Source of the DNA: Liolophura sinensis
Taxonomy: Eukaryota > Mollusca > Polyplacophora > Chitonida > Chitonidae
DNA: 64,000 bases
Assembly (NCBI RefSeq): GCF_032854445.1
Contig: NC_088303.1
Span: 4,659,501-4,723,500, forward strand
Direction of reading: 5' to 3'
Below the pieces are notes generated by a model. The model had not been told where the DNA came from. It searched no databases and was given only the letters and a program-made list of their open reading frames with translations. This document shows positions 36,019 to 48,487 of this stretch, piece by piece. How positions within the stretch are numbered: position 1 is the stretch's first letter; each line of letters starts with the position of its first letter. The position numbers and the translations under genes are program-made.

Positions 36019-36580
36019 GTGTCCAGAACGATGATTCTGATGTACATTTGTTCTTCAAAGCGAGACAGAATCTCTGTTATTTGGTGCAACCATGTTAATT
36101 TCACGAGCTAAATAATTGATTTTAGTGACAAAAAATACGAAAAAAAAAAATGGCATCGGTATTTGTCTGCTTTTTATACGTGAATCTATTCTAACTGCTT
36201 ACTTGATGCACTTTCTTGGCTCTTTCGTAGTGTGCGTTAACATTGTTTTGGAAACGGATCTGGTCTTAACTGACCGGAGTCGTCCATTACGGTTAACCAT
36301 TGGGTGATATAAAATGTGAAGGTTTGATATCTTTAAGTTACGAAATACCTGTCTAAAACCTATGAAAACTCCATCTTGCAGTATGCACTGCTCAAGGCGT
36401 CAAGAACGCGACTTCAGGAGTGGCCTTAATGTACGCATTGGTTTTCTTGCCCCGTCCATGTATCCTGTATACCCTATGGAGCTTCCTACAGACACCTGTC
36501 TTTCGAGCAGCACCTGCGTGCGCTCTCAGCTACACAATATTACAATTCTCTACACGTCTACATTGACATTTTACTGGTGG
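36019..36580. other. unannotated stretch
   Basis: No supported gene. The frame at 36362-36595 has no domain features. Confidence 0.5.
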
Positions 36581-36790
36581 AAAGTATCGAGATAATGGGA
36601 CTGATGGGAGCGTTGTTACTTGTTGCACCGATGAAGCATCCATTAGACATATCGCTTTACTTATCTGTGTATTTATTGTCGGGGACCGTAAACGTAGTTA
36701 CTGTTTTTTCATATGGTAATGGCTGTGCGTGGCTGAAAGTATCGAGATACTGGGACTGATAGGAGCATTGTTACTTGATGCACTGAATGG
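36581..36790. repeat. 55-bp direct repeat, two copies 155 bp apart
   Basis: AAAGTATCGAGATAATGGGA begins at 36581 and AAAGTATCGAGATACTGGGA at 36736; both continue with CTGATRGGAGCRTTGTTACTTG. The second copy abuts the 10-bp array and is itself preceded by one array-like word (GGCTGTGCGTGGCT). Confidence 0.85.
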
Positions 36791-36795
36791 TAATG

Positions 36796-37139
36796 CTGTG
36801 TGTGGTTGTGTGTGGTTGTGTGTGGTTGTGCGTGGCTGTGCTTGGTTGTGCGTGGCTGAGCGTGGCTGTGCTTGGTTGTGCGTGGCTGTGCGTGATTGTT
36901 CGTGGCTGTGCTTGGTTGTGCGTGGCTATGTGTGGCTGTGCGTGGCTGTGCTTGGTTGTGCGTGGCTATGCGTTGCTGTGCTTGGTTGTGCGTGGCTGTG
37001 CGTGATTGTTCGTGGCTGTGCTTGGTTGTGCGTGGCTATGCGTGGCTGTGCGTGGCTGTGCTTGGTTGTGCGTGGCTGTGCTTGGTTGTGCGTGGCTGTG
37101 CGTGATTGTTCGTGGCTGTGCGTGGTTTTGTGTGGCTTG
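36796..37139. repeat. 10-bp minisatellite GTGCGTGGCT / GTGCTTGGTT
   Basis: About 34 units of 10 bp alternating among GTGCGTGGCT, GTGCTTGGTT and GTGCGTGATT. Three units make 30 bp, so all three plus frames stay open and read the same Cys/Trp/Val-rich peptide. A minus frame is also open. These are consequences of the repeat, not genes. Confidence 0.95.
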
Positions 37140-37741
37140 TCAGCCAAATTTGTATTGTTATTATACTAGCTGCTTCATCGCTGGAATGTGGTTCTATACC
37201 GGATTGAATCTATGTCGCGTTAAGTGTCGGGCAACGACATTGCGCTTTACTCGATGTAAGTATATTGTATAATTTCCATACTTATTTCTTATTTACGTTA
37301 AATTAAGCAATACATTCGTTTGGATAAATGACAATTATATTCAGTGTGATTCATCTTCTGTATAGTGCAGCTATTGTTGTCAATGGTAGTGTGCTAAATT
37401 GCAAGAGTATTCCATAGATTGGTTCGTTGAATAGTTAAGTCGTGTAGTTTATATAAGACTTTTGTAAGCCATTTGATGACATAGCAGCCCTGTCCGTATT
37501 CTGTGGATGGTGTCTGTGATCGTTGGACAGGTGTGGACTGTGCCATTGACTTGTGGTGTATTTGGTTGGTGTACTGATTTTGACAGATAGAGAACTATGG
37601 AGCTATGGAGTTACTGGGTACTTGAAGTTGTAAATGAAAATGTGGATCGTTCATTTGTGGAATAAAGCTGCATTCTTATCCCGTCTTCCTATCCTTAACT
37701 GGGCGCTCAGGTGTCAGCGCGCTCCAACATTATTTATGTGA
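37140..37741. other. unannotated stretch
   Basis: AT-rich unique sequence, no gene seen. Confidence 0.5.
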
Positions 37742-37866
37742 TTTTTTTATTTATGTGTTTTACGCTGTATCCAAGAATATTTCACTTATACAACGGCGGC
37801 CAGCATTATGGTGGGGCGAAAACGGGCAGAGCCCGGTGGAAACCCACGACCATCCGCAGGTTGGTG
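37742..37866 (-). repeat. 5'-truncated main-family SINE
   Basis: Read on plus: TTTTTATTTATGTGTTTTAC, AATATTTCACTTATACAACG, CCAGCATTATGGTGGGGCGA, ending at CATCCGCAGGTTGGTGACAG. The tRNA-like head is absent. Confidence 0.88.
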
Positions 37867-38574
37867 ACAGATTCTATCTTATATGTTATACCAGCTTTAT
37901 TTATTTTTTATATAGTACTTCTTACAGTTGGGAACATTTCGCCATTTGAAATACCATTCTAGAGCTTAAATTCAATTAAAATTCAGACTACCTCTTATCT
38001 GTATTAAGACAAGTGTGTCAAAATATCAACTTCCACTACCAAAAATTAAGCACAGTTATAGTATATTTCTTTTAGAGAACCGCCTATAGTCAGCTGTCTG
38101 TAAAATCAGTTATAGAATGCCAGCGGATTTGAATAATTATGATGTCACCCGAGCCAGTGGGTTCTTGCTGTTGAAACCGCGCTTACGGACTTCACACTAT
38201 GAATTAGAAAAAGTGTTCTAGTTTGATTTTCTTTGCAAGAATGTGGACTTCTGAAATATCCATGTGTAGAGCTTGTGTTGTTACGTGTCACTGAGTAAAG
38301 GCAATTTTGGTAGCGAGTATGACTGATTTTACAGACAGCTGAATATAGGCGACTCGCTGAAAGAAATAGACTATACAAGATTTTAAATTTTGAAGTCAGT
38401 GGGAATGTTTTTGGTGGAATCGGTCCGTGGTGTGTTAAAATGTTTTACAAGTGGGTCTTGCGATCATCTAATAGGGACTTCCCATCATCGTTTTCGAGTG
38501 GTTTTAGGTATCGTGGGATTTGATGTTTTAGATTTGTGACCTGGCTGTGGTACCTCTCTCTTGAAGAGACCGCG
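37867..38574. other. unannotated stretch
   Basis: Contains a diverged pair of related words (GACTATAGGCGGTT-like and GAATATAGGCGACTCGC) near TACAGACAGCTG at about 38090 and 38332, in opposite orientation. No gene seen. Confidence 0.4.
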
Positions 38575-38691
38575 GAAAACCTACTTCCGGAGTGGAAGCC
38601 AGTCAGAGTTGGACTCGAACTCACAACGACCGCATTGGAAAGAGGCTTATGGGCCATTACTCTGCGCTATCGCTCTAACCTCCTCGGCGGC
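38575..38691 (-). repeat. SINE head fragment (tRNA-like part only)
   Basis: On minus: GCCGAGGAGGTTAGAGCGAT with A-box-like order, then GCGGTCGTTGTGAGTTCGAG as B box and CTGGCTTCCACTCCGG. The 3' half of the element is missing, so it is the complement of the truncated copies. It is not a functional tRNA gene. Confidence 0.75.
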
Positions 38692-38811
38692 TGAAATCTG
38701 AGTGACAGATTTTTTATGCACTTTGCTTTTACACGGTTATTATTTTGAGGTAATGGTGTACTGGCATGGTGTTATGTGGTGTTATTTTATCTGTAGGATC
38801 TCTGACAGGTG

Positions 38812-39126
38812 AACGAGTGCTTGGGGTTTAACGTCATTGTTAACCATTTTTCAGTCATATGACGACGAAAGAGTCTTTAGGGTGAATATAGTGTGCCTCC
38901 TTGTTCCAGGACGGATTTCCACCGGATTTTAGGTATCGTTGGACTTACCGAAGGCAAGTAAGCTGCCCCGCCCGAGCCATTATACTGATACGGCCTTAAC
39001 GCTGAACGCCAAGCGCGGAATTTACAACTTCCTCTTTTTTAAGGTCTTAAGTGTGACCCGACCCAGGATTGACCCTGGATCTACCACCCCGAAGCGGGCG
39101 TTCTAGCACCTGAGCTATCCGGACCA
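38812..39126 (-). repeat. second SINE family, complete head
   Basis: On minus the element starts GGTCCGGATAGCTCAGGTGC (A box) and has GGGTCAATCCTGGGTCG (B box). It shares AACTTCCTCTTTTTTAAGG and CCTCCTTGTTCCAGGACGG (plus-strand words) with the copy at 8423-8757 and ends in a degenerate tail at 38812. This copy shows that the family is tRNA-derived. Confidence 0.85.
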
Positions 39127-42100
39127 GTACTTTTAACAGGAATATAAATCTTTGATGACAGCTTTGCCAGTTTCACACTATTATATTGATTTATCTCTAA
39201 TGACTGGTGTATGGTCAAATGTTACATTAGATTGAGAGCAATATCTCGTATTCGAGATGTCACTGTCACGCTGTTTTTGTCACTGTGTCTCGTTGGAAAT
39301 ATGTTAGTCTGCAAACAATCGGGCAAGCTCAGTCTATAAATATCTGCAAGAAAACATAACACTAGACAAGATATGTGTCGACAAAAGTTCATATTTAAAG
39401 TAAAAAACGTAACCTATTGTTTTGTGATGTGCAATAATCGAGATATCGCTGTCCAAAGCCAGCAAAAAACACCCATGTAGGAAAGTTGAATGTACCATCA
39501 GCTCTCGAAACGAGGCAGCGAGGTAGCGAAGCGAGATAGCGAAGCGACCTAGAGAGGGAGCGAGGTAAGTAGGGTGCCATAGAGGGATATAAAATGCTTG
39601 TTTCGTTGCATAGTATGGGCGGTTAGGTGGAAAGCCTGAATAGTTATGCATGTTTTACACCATGCAATTGTCTTACAACATAATCAGACAGAATTAGAAA
39701 TGATTTATTCACCGTATATTTTCCACTCGTTCTGTGTATTCTGAGGAGTTTGGGGTGGGTAGGAGGAAGTGGGGACGGAGGTAGAATCTGGTACAGATAT
39801 GTATCGACAAAGTATCACATTTATTCCGAGTGTAGAGTAGGGACTGAGATAGAATCATGTAGCAGATCTGCACATTTTCTGTCAATATCTAATATGTATA
39901 TAGTAAAAGGTCACAGCCTCCAGATGTGCGATACTTTCCCGTCCGTCTCCAGGTATGGCCCATGACGTGTTCATAGAGCCCATGCACTTTCCCAGCTTCT
40001 GTGATTCTAATGTAACCCCTGAATATAGACACGGCTGATTTGTGTCCGTACTTCTGGGGGCAGGGGAGGGATACTGTTTCTGTCACATGCAGTTCTGACC
40101 CTTCGTACGATTGACAAGTATTACACTGCCCTCGCTACGGTTCAATGAGCCCAGCTTACTCAAACCTCTTTGTTACTTTAACAATGGTACAAAAATAGAT
40201 TCGACAACCCGGAGTATAGGTTCAAACTGGACCAACACCGGTGATCCGGGTAAACACGAGAGAGACAGGTAATTCGGCTTGCCAGTGCCCTGATCAACAT
40301 TCTAGTTTGTGCATTTTATCGTTTGATATCCATGCCAGAGGTGATCAAGACGACGATTTATAAGAAGCAGACGACACAACATACCTGCACCGCGCGTGAA
40401 CCCTGCCATAGCAGCAGTAGGCTACGCAGGTAAGGCCAGGTGAAATTTTTAGAGCTAACAGCACACTGGAGTAATGTGTACACAGGTATATGTGCTCGCG
40501 TACATCGTCGTGGTCCCCCTTAATCCGTACACCTTACGGGTTGACGAATGACCAGGACTGTGAATAACATATTAGCTTGTAGCTTGTAGCGACCGTATTA
40601 CTATTTGTTTTGACATCGTGATGAGAAGTTTTGGCTGTGCTACACATGCTCATGAGAGATCATATAAGGCATGTGCTAACTTTACTTAGACAAAACCTGA
40701 GGCTAATCTAAACATAACTGCGTATGATTAATTGCGCTGTAGATTCGGTTGGATGCACACATGGAGCAAAACAACAACAACAACAACATGTAAACTTTAG
40801 GACAGACCGCAAAGCCTGGCCACGAACTCTTTGGACACAGAAGGTACCGGTATTCTAGCATGTATTGGCAAACGACGTGCGCCTGTTTATAGCACTTACG
40901 TTCCTGTATAATTGTTTTGTTGGACAACTTTAGCAATGTCCAAAATATGTGAACTGAGTACGTTATACGTAGGTCCTGGTTAACCCAAACACCAGAACTA
41001 TTGATAGGCCTAACACAATCCCAAATACCTATTCCAATAGAAAACGCACATATAGTTGGTTACATCGTGGAGGTAAAGGAGATATTTTTTATCCCCTTGG
41101 TTACATGCATTTTACTGGATTTTACTGAAGGTGTAATACGACCAGCAGACCAGGGGTAGGCATTTTAGGACGTGTCATGAAATGTGTTTTGGACGTTTTT
41201 TCCTTTGCAAATTATTTCTCAATGTAAATTCACCGAATATGTTAGCCATTGGAGGATCAGGTGAAACTGACCCAATATCTTTACTGTTGATTTGATAACA
41301 TGACGCATAACATATTTTCAAAGCGAAAGGGGTACAGGTAGTTATATGTTAATACCTGGGATACAATATAACCTGTTCACGCAGAAAACAAGGGGAGCTT
41401 CCTGTCTCTGTCATAGTTAATACGTAGGGGATTTTCTGTTGCTAGATCTGAAATTTGACGGCACATATATCCTTACAAACCCCTCGACAGAGTATCGGTT
41501 TTTAAGGCTCCAATTCAGATTAAATCAGAGTTGAGGGGGTGCTATTCTGTTTAGCTTCAATAAGTTAAACGAGCTTTGATAAAGTTTGTATTAAGTAGAT
41601 CATTAACTGAGATTGAGAGCAAACATGAGCATCACTTGGTCTATCCCCTGACTCGACTGCTATAAATTTGACTGTGGAATAGGATTGTTGCGATCAGTCA
41701 TGTTCGAAATTTCTAGCTGGATGTAGGATTTGAGCAGTTCCCACAACTGGTTTTATTAGTGCGAATTTATTACCTCTGGGGCGGTCGGAACGCAGCTAAT
41801 AGGCAAATGAAATGCATCAAGAAAAATTCTACACACTGATAACTCCAACTGAAATCAAAATCATGCTAAGATCTGTATGCCCAAGGTCAAAATGGCGCTG
41901 GGGTGTCAGTTTCCTGTTAGATGTCTCGTTTGAGTTTGTACAGTCTGCATATATGTGTAGATGGTTTCCCTTCTGTGCAGTTTGTTGCGTTCAAGGTCAG
42001 AGGTGTATCTTTAAGAATATGGAAACTAACCGGTTAGGCTTTTTCGTATAGCAGATGTTATCATTTTCTGATGTATAGGGTTTCTCATAGCTCTGAGATC

Positions 42101-43724
42101 TGTTTCGCACTTCTCAACTCAGCTTCGAGACATAGAGATCTGTACGTTGCCATTCAGATTGTGACAGTTGATAAGTGTTTTGGGAGACTAAAGGTTACAT
42201 GAAAGGGAACTTTAAAACGAAAATTTTAATTTTTTTTAAGAAATTAAGTTATGCCAAATTAAAAAAAATATATAATAATAAAAATCATTTTAGAGGCATG
42301 TGGTACATCTCCCCTCTATTTTATGCATAGTTTTCGGCAGCAATGATGTCACCGATGAACTTAATAGGAGCGCAGGACCATCTTAGCTCTTTCCAAGCTG
42401 TCTTCAAAGCTATCAGCATTGACGTCAAGACTATAGGCTACATACATGTATGTACATTTCGGTCTGACCACTGGGACCGTAGAAAGCTCAATTTTACGCC
42501 CAAGGAAGAAATCTTAGAATCTTTTTTATACTACACTAGTATATACATTTGTTCATATTACGACAAAGTTTATGTTTTAGTGTGCTTGTATGAAGTTGCA
42601 TTTTTGTGGACTAAACTTTAGGTCATTTAGGGTATTTTGCTTATATTAGATACTCTACCTCTGTCTTTAGCTGACCTTCATTCTAAATAATGGCATTCTG
42701 GAGGTATACAATGTCCTGTAGGATTCCCCCCCTCCCTCCGAATATGACTAACAATATACGGACGACGCTGCGGGAGATGACGTCTGGCATTTGAGTGGGA
42801 GCTGGAATTGGGTGGGACCATGCGGGATGGTAACGATTTGTCTCATCTACATACTCACCAGTGCTTTAACTGGTCTACCGGGAGACAGAATTACCCTATT
42901 TATGCCAACATGAAAGACTTCAGGATATATTATATACCAGCATGAGCTATTTTCCTTGTCAATATGAAGCATGTTAATCTACTCGTCCGGATAAGAACGA
43001 CATTTTTCGCTCCTGTTCCAGTGTCTGCATGAAGTATGAGATGATCAAAGACAAAGGATAAATGATGCATGAGCAGCAAGCTGCGGGTTTGTCTGTATAT
43101 GTACGATGTACAGTGCTCATTCTCAGGTCACCAATGGTTGTGACAATCTTGTTTTTCAAAATGCCAATCTCAATCCGCAATTAAAGTTAATCAGAAGATT
43201 TAATATTCAAAACTGCACAATTAGCCAGAGAATTATATAACTGGTCTAAAAAGATGATTTGGTGAGTATATATTCCACCAGTGCAGAAACTGCCAAACAT
43301 ACTTAGGTTTTCTAACCTCATTTAAGGAAATCATTATAATTATAGAGTACTTAGGCTTTGATATCACACATGTAATATTTACAATAGGCTGTTGGATCGG
43401 TTGAATTGCTGTATAAAATATAATAATATAAGGTCTATTCCTGAAGGCAATGCCAATGGATTGTTTCGTTTTGTCGCTTGTGAATTTTTGCTTTGTTGCT
43501 TGTATACCTGATGTAAATAAATAATTTTCCCAGTCACGTATCTAATTTCCGTCTTTTTTCACCAAAACATTTAAGTAAACGACATTAGAAACCTTAGTCC
43601 ATATTGCTTAGGCATACACGTACCCGTTAAAGACAATAGCATACATACAAATTTGACAGAAATTTCGAGATACCAATCACAAAACATTTTAATGAAAATT
43701 TTAGATTGGGTATAATCGTCATAT
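39127..43724. other. unannotated stretch
   Basis: About 4.6 kb without a supported gene. Around 39508-39565 is a short GCGAAGCGA/GGCAGCGAGG-type repeat. Near 40355-40429 a TATA-like TTTATAAG precedes a donor-like CAG|GTAAGG, which could mark a first exon but may be chance. Several frames of 60-105 codons lack domain features. Confidence 0.45.
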
Positions 43725-43730
43725 TTGTAA

Positions 43731-43792
43731 ACATCTATGGGATTGATTAAACATCTATGGGATTGATTAAAAATCTATGGGATTTGATTAAA
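43731..43792. repeat. 20-bp tandem repeat, 3 copies
   Basis: Three units containing CATCTATGGGATTGATTAA, the last with small changes. Confidence 0.9.
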
Positions 43793-44189
43793 TATGCACA
43801 TTTATTTGATGCCATACACTTACATGTTAGACAGTTCATTTCCGCACAGAATCTCCAGTCTGTTCTTGTCTAAATAATATTTTGTATTCCTGCATATAAA
43901 ATGCCTTTCGCCTTATATCTTGCGACAGCTGTTGCAAAAGTTTATATGTAACGTCATTTTATACTAGCGCTTTATTTTACTGGACTTAGTCCGTGATAAA
44001 GATAAAAGCCTATATTCTTACGTGAATTTTCAGCTCGATATAATCTTTATTGCAATATATAAATTGGACTTTTTTCTGATGCGAGGTTACATGGATAGAG
44101 ATTTTAAACCCATGATCTCTAACTTGATTGTGGTGTCAGTGTGATATGTGCGGCCATTGGCAGAAGTGCATAGTTTTCATCTTTGTCAT

Positions 44190-44830
44190 TATACCTTCAC
44201 AAGAAATCCTACCATACTGACAAAGTATGTCCGATAAAACATGCATAGAAATTATACTTTCACAAAAAACGCATCATACTGACCACGCAAGAAAAAGTAT
44301 GCATATACAAACTGTACATTTACTTTCACAAAAAAGTCCCATATATAGGCCTACTGCTAAACTGTAAGAAAAATAAATCGTACATATACTTTAACATGAA
44401 ACTGCAACACACTGCTAAAACCATATCAGAAAACATGCATGCTAATTACTTTTTCACAAAAACCGTTCCCTACTGTTACAGCTGTGACAGAGTATGCATA
44501 CAAATGATACTTTCACAGCATGCCGAAATGTGCTAAAACTGTGCCAGAGATAATATGCACTCAAATTATACTTTCGCAAGACACCGTAATTTGCTAAAAC
44601 TGTATCGGAGAGAATAAGCATTCAAATTATAGTTTCACCAGATACCGTAATTGGTTAAAACTATGCCAGAGAGAATATGCATTCAAATTATAGTTTCATC
44701 ATGTACCGTAATTTGCTAAAACTATACCGGAGAGAATATGCTTACAAATTATGCTTAAGATACCGTAATAACTTGTTAACAACATGTCAGAAAAACCTCT
44801 ATCGGGATTATGCTTTCACAAGATGCTTTA
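44190..44830. repeat. diverged tandem repeat of about 61 bp
   Basis: Around ten units, clearest at 44540-44760, with GCCAGAGAGAATATGC, TCAAATTATACTTTC and CCGTAATTTGCTAAAACT. The left units (44190-44500) keep TACTTTCACAAAA and TGCTAAAACT but are strongly diverged. It is an old array, unlike the homogeneous ones elsewhere. Confidence 0.85.
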
Positions 44831-45088
44831 TCAGTCTTTCTCATATAACACAAAAGACTTACAACGCAGAGATTAAAACTCGAGCAGCGACTACAGTGTG
44901 ATGATAGTTGGCAAGTGGTAACAAGTAGACCTTCTCTCTCTATAGACTGTAAATATTTTTCATGACGTACCGTTTCTTTTTTTTTTACATCTAAAACGTC
45001 CTTTCATGTTTTCAAATGAATTAATTATTTTCTTCTACCAATGAACGTCTGATCCATGTTATTTTTGACCGCTATGCTTTATCCTCAT
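44831..45088. other. unannotated stretch
   Basis: AT-rich, with a T run at 44977-44986. Nothing supported. Confidence 0.5.
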
Positions 45089-45096
45089 ATGTGTGT

Positions 45097-45136
<40 letters not shown>

Positions 45137-45240
45137 CTGGGTGCGTGCGTGCGTATGCGTGCGTGCGTGTGCGTGTATGCGCGCGTGTATGCGTGTATGT
45201 ATGCGTGTGTGTATGCGTGTGTGTATGCGTGTGTCTGTGT
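45089..45240. repeat. GT-rich microsatellite, compound
   Basis: (GT)n to about 45135, then GTGC, GTAT and GTGTAT words. Alternating purine-pyrimidine over about 150 bp has Z-DNA potential. Open frames on both strands here are artefacts. Confidence 0.97.
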
Positions 45241-45805
45241 ATAATCTCTGCGGTGGTAGGCTTTATGTTTGTAAAGGACCATCCATATATATGTTTTTAA
45301 GGGATTTTTTTCACTCGAGATATAAACAGTAGCTTATAGGATAAAACAAGCCGTTGGTGGAATAAACATGCAATATATATGGAATAAATAATATCAGCTC
45401 CCCAATTGTTCTCTTTATGGATAAATACCACAGTCTGGTGGACTATACTTGTATTTATGTTGTCTAAGCGGATTTGTATAAGGGTTTTTTTTTTTGTATT
45501 TCTGTAAGGGATTTGTACTGGGCATTTTCAGTAATGTCAGAAAGTCATACGTGTGCAATATACATAATATCAAATCCATGACTTTCGACATACATCTAAT
45601 ATTTCTTTTGTTTTATAAGTGTTCATAAAACAGTGGCAATAAAGGTGTGAGATGTTTATACAGCCTCTAAACACAGAGCAAATACAGTTGATACGTCTCT
45701 TGGGCGCTGTCAGTAATTTAATCTCAGGTCGACATTAGAAACCTTAGTCCATATTGTATAAGGTGAATTAGTTGGGTGTAGAAGGTTTCGGATGTCATTT
45801 GGGAT
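45241..45805. other. unannotated stretch
   Basis: Unique AT-rich sequence. GACATTAGAAACCTTAGTCC ATATTG at 45731 is also found at 43580, a short shared segment of unknown origin. Confidence 0.45.
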
Positions 45806-45807
45806 CA

Positions 45808-46176
45808 TTTGATATGCAGCGCCTGGCTGCCACTGCGGAAAAACTGTCAGCATTTGATATGCAGCGCCTTTGATATGCAGCGCCTGTGATATGCAGCGCC
45901 TTTGATATGCAGCGCCTGGCTGTCACTGCGGAAAAACTGTCAGCATTTGATATGCAGCGCCTGGCTGTCACTGCGGGAACACTGTCAGCATTTGATATGC
46001 AGCGCCTGGCTGTCACTGGGGAAGCACTGTCAGCATTTGATATGCAGCTTCTGGATGTCACTGTGGAAAAACTGTGAGCATTTGATATGCAGCGCCTGAC
46101 TGTCACTGTGGAAAAACTGTCAGCATTTGATATGCAGTGCCTGGTTGTCACTGCGGAAAAACTGTCAGTATTTGAT
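45808..46176. repeat. 45-bp minisatellite, about 8 copies
   Basis: Unit of 45 bp: TTTGATATGCAGCGCCTGGC then TGTCACTGCGGAAAAACTGT CAGCA. Near 45861-45905 three shortened units of 16-18 bp contain only TGATATGCAGCGCCT. Because 45 is divisible by three, frames on both strands stay open with a 15-residue repeat. No signal peptide, splice context or conserved domain supports coding. Confidence 0.94.
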
Positions 46177-46398
46177 GAAACTGCTTTTGATTTGACCACA
46201 CGAGGATATATGTTCCGCGCGACCCCTACATGCTTTATCGATTCGCTATTAGCTAAGTTTCTCTGCGACTGGGCGACCAGTGAGCGGCGAGCCAGTGCCG
46301 CGTCATTATTCTTTCTTTATTCCAAGCTCAAATCGATGAGAAGGAATGGAGGCGGTATTGTTTATGCGCTCACCCAGTTACGAAGTGGGAAAGCCGAA

Positions 46399-46409
46399 TG
46401 CGCATGCGC
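46399..46409. promoter_or_regulatory. palindromic NRF1-type motif
   Basis: TGCGCATGCGC is an exact match to the palindromic site bound by NRF1-family factors at many animal promoters. It lies in a CpG-richer stretch (about 46220-46460), unusual for the window. A promoter here is possible, but no downstream coding exon was found. Confidence 0.35.
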
Positions 46410-46459
46410 GCTGAATGCTGTAGCATTCTCCGTTCCAGAGCGGGGCCGAGTAAGCTGAC

Positions 46460-47739
46460 TCTGATGCTAGCTGACCGTGTTGTTGTCTGGTAACTGCGTC
46501 TCTACCCTACCCTTCCTGTTTCTACCGTTATGGTGCCCCTTTCTCTGCCGCTACGGGCTGTTCTGCAACGACCTGGCTGACTGCACGAACACACCATGGT
46601 AGGTGACTTGTTAATGCCTTCTGTATGACAGGTAGTTTATCCTGTTACTTGGCATGTCTGTTTAAGTTGACACTGTTGGGGAACGCGATCGTGCTCCTCG
46701 CCTTCAGCGTGTGGGCTTAAACTGGACGGGTGATATACGGTCCCCGGGTTCTGGGCTGCTACGCTCTCACACGTGCGGTTAGAAGAGACTGTGCTCTGCC
46801 TTAATATCCCCGTCCCTCCCCTCTTCAGCGTCACCCCTGTATTTCACAGCGTCTGTAGTAACCTGTGGTACAAATCAGAGCCTAACCTTTGTTGCGTCCA
46901 TAGCGTGAACTATAGTTGTACTGTATAAATGCACAACTAACTTCGCTTTCATTCAGTACTGCTACTGTCATTCTACCTGGGCAATAATTTAGTCATTGGG
47001 TTTATCATATTCAATTAGGATATTTGCTGTGTGTGTGTGTGTATCCCAGTACTCTCACAGCCCTCGCTGTAGACACTATAGAGTTTTCCTAGTGTGTCCC
47101 TCGCATGTTATACCGCAGATACAAGCAATCTGGACGTTTAACACTAAACTGTAGCCAATACAGCCTTCCATGTTACATTATTTACTTACAGTGTCGGTGT
47201 TTGCCTGAAACCTCCCGTATTACAAGCAGGTTCAGGGCTACGTACAGTTTGTTTGACGCTCGGCTGTATAATTAACCGTAGGCTTATTACATACACATCT
47301 TCCTTGTTTGCTATATGTATGTATAAATACATACAGCAAAGCAGACGCTTTTTATGCCAATGTATACGGTATGCTTTGGGGAGGTGTCCCAAATTTTGTC
47401 GTAGTTCAACTGTTCAAGGCTGCTACAGTTCAGTTACAGTACATTGCCCTGACCTAGAAATATCTTTTTCTGCACCCTTGTACAAGATAGTATGTGATAT
47501 TATTTTGGTTTAATGTGAACGTCTATACGTTTATCTCGAGAGACCGCTTCTGTGGCATAATGGTTAAATGGTACCTGCTGCTGTTTCGCGTGTCGCTCAT
47601 CACTGAGACGTTAGAGGAACTGAGGAAACAGGACAGGGAGGCACGGTGTCATTATAATGGGACTGGGTGGGGTGTCCTATCTATCTGGTGTCTTCGGCAT
47701 GATACTTCAGTACTAGTGTTTCTCTGGGTCGCATACTTA
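46460..47739. other. unannotated stretch
   Basis: Moderately CpG-containing at 46460-46850, then AT-rich. I see no coding exon. The minus frame at 46637-46834 has no known domain. Confidence 0.45.
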
Positions 47740-47925
47740 TAGTCTGTGTGGCATACATATTGTCGGTGTGACTTACATATTGTCTGTGTGGCATAGTTGT
47801 TGTCTGTGTGTTGCATACATGTCGTCTACTTCGTAGTCTGTGTCGCGTACTTGTAGTTTGTGTCGCATACTTGTAGTCTGCGTGGCATTCTTGTAGTCTG
47901 TGTCACATAGTCTGTGGTGCACGTC
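47740..47925. repeat. degenerate repeat of TTGTAGTCTGTGTGGCATAC
   Basis: About eight variants of TAGTCTGTGTGGCATAC spaced about 20-25 bp apart. Irregular and diverged. Confidence 0.75.
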
Positions 47926-48363
47926 TATGCAGTATATAAGAGATGTTGGGAGCCTCCCAAGTACAGCGCGCAGTATAATTGACCCTGCATGTATGGTTTA
48001 TTCAGCCTGCAGTTCGTGACAAATGTATTGAAAGCGAGTTAACTAATAGTGTCGACATACCCCTGTATTGTTACTGCTTCTTAGCAGTTTACATTTACAT
48101 TTACTTTTAGTCCTAACCTGCAGTAATCTATCATCCCAAAAAGAACGTTGAGAAGTAAACAATCGCAATACTTCTCAGTGTTATATATGCACTGCTATGA
48201 TTCAAAGTTAAGGCATGCATTACGGCATTACGACCAATGTATGTCGTGGCGGAAGATACGTGTATATCAGTTGGTTTCCTTATATCCCAGTGATGCACAT
48301 CCACATCTGTCTATCACTGTCACGGAATGTTCAACCAGATTAATGTTGCTAATGTTTTATTAT

Positions 48364-48487
48364 TACCATGGTGATATGTTCCGCGAGTTTTGTCATTGTC
48401 ATAGTAATATCTTCAGTTTTGTAATTGTCATGGTGATATGTTCCGCGAGTTTTGTAATTGTCACGGTGATATGTTCCGTGCGTTTTG
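48364..48487. repeat. 33-bp tandem repeat, about 4 copies
   Basis: GGTGATATGTTCCGYGMGTT and TTGTAATTGTCA alternate; copies at 48371, 48433 and 48466, with one decayed unit between the first two. Confidence 0.88.

Noticed and set aside
36729-37169. 146-codon Cys/Trp-rich plus frame
   Set aside because: Produced by the 10-bp minisatellite; other frames give the same peptide.
45056-45332. Cys/Val-rich and His/Thr-rich frames
   Set aside because: Translations of the GT microsatellite on both strands.
45795-46199. 134-codon minus frame with 15-residue repeat
   Set aside because: Explained by the 45-bp period; open on both strands, no domain or splice support.
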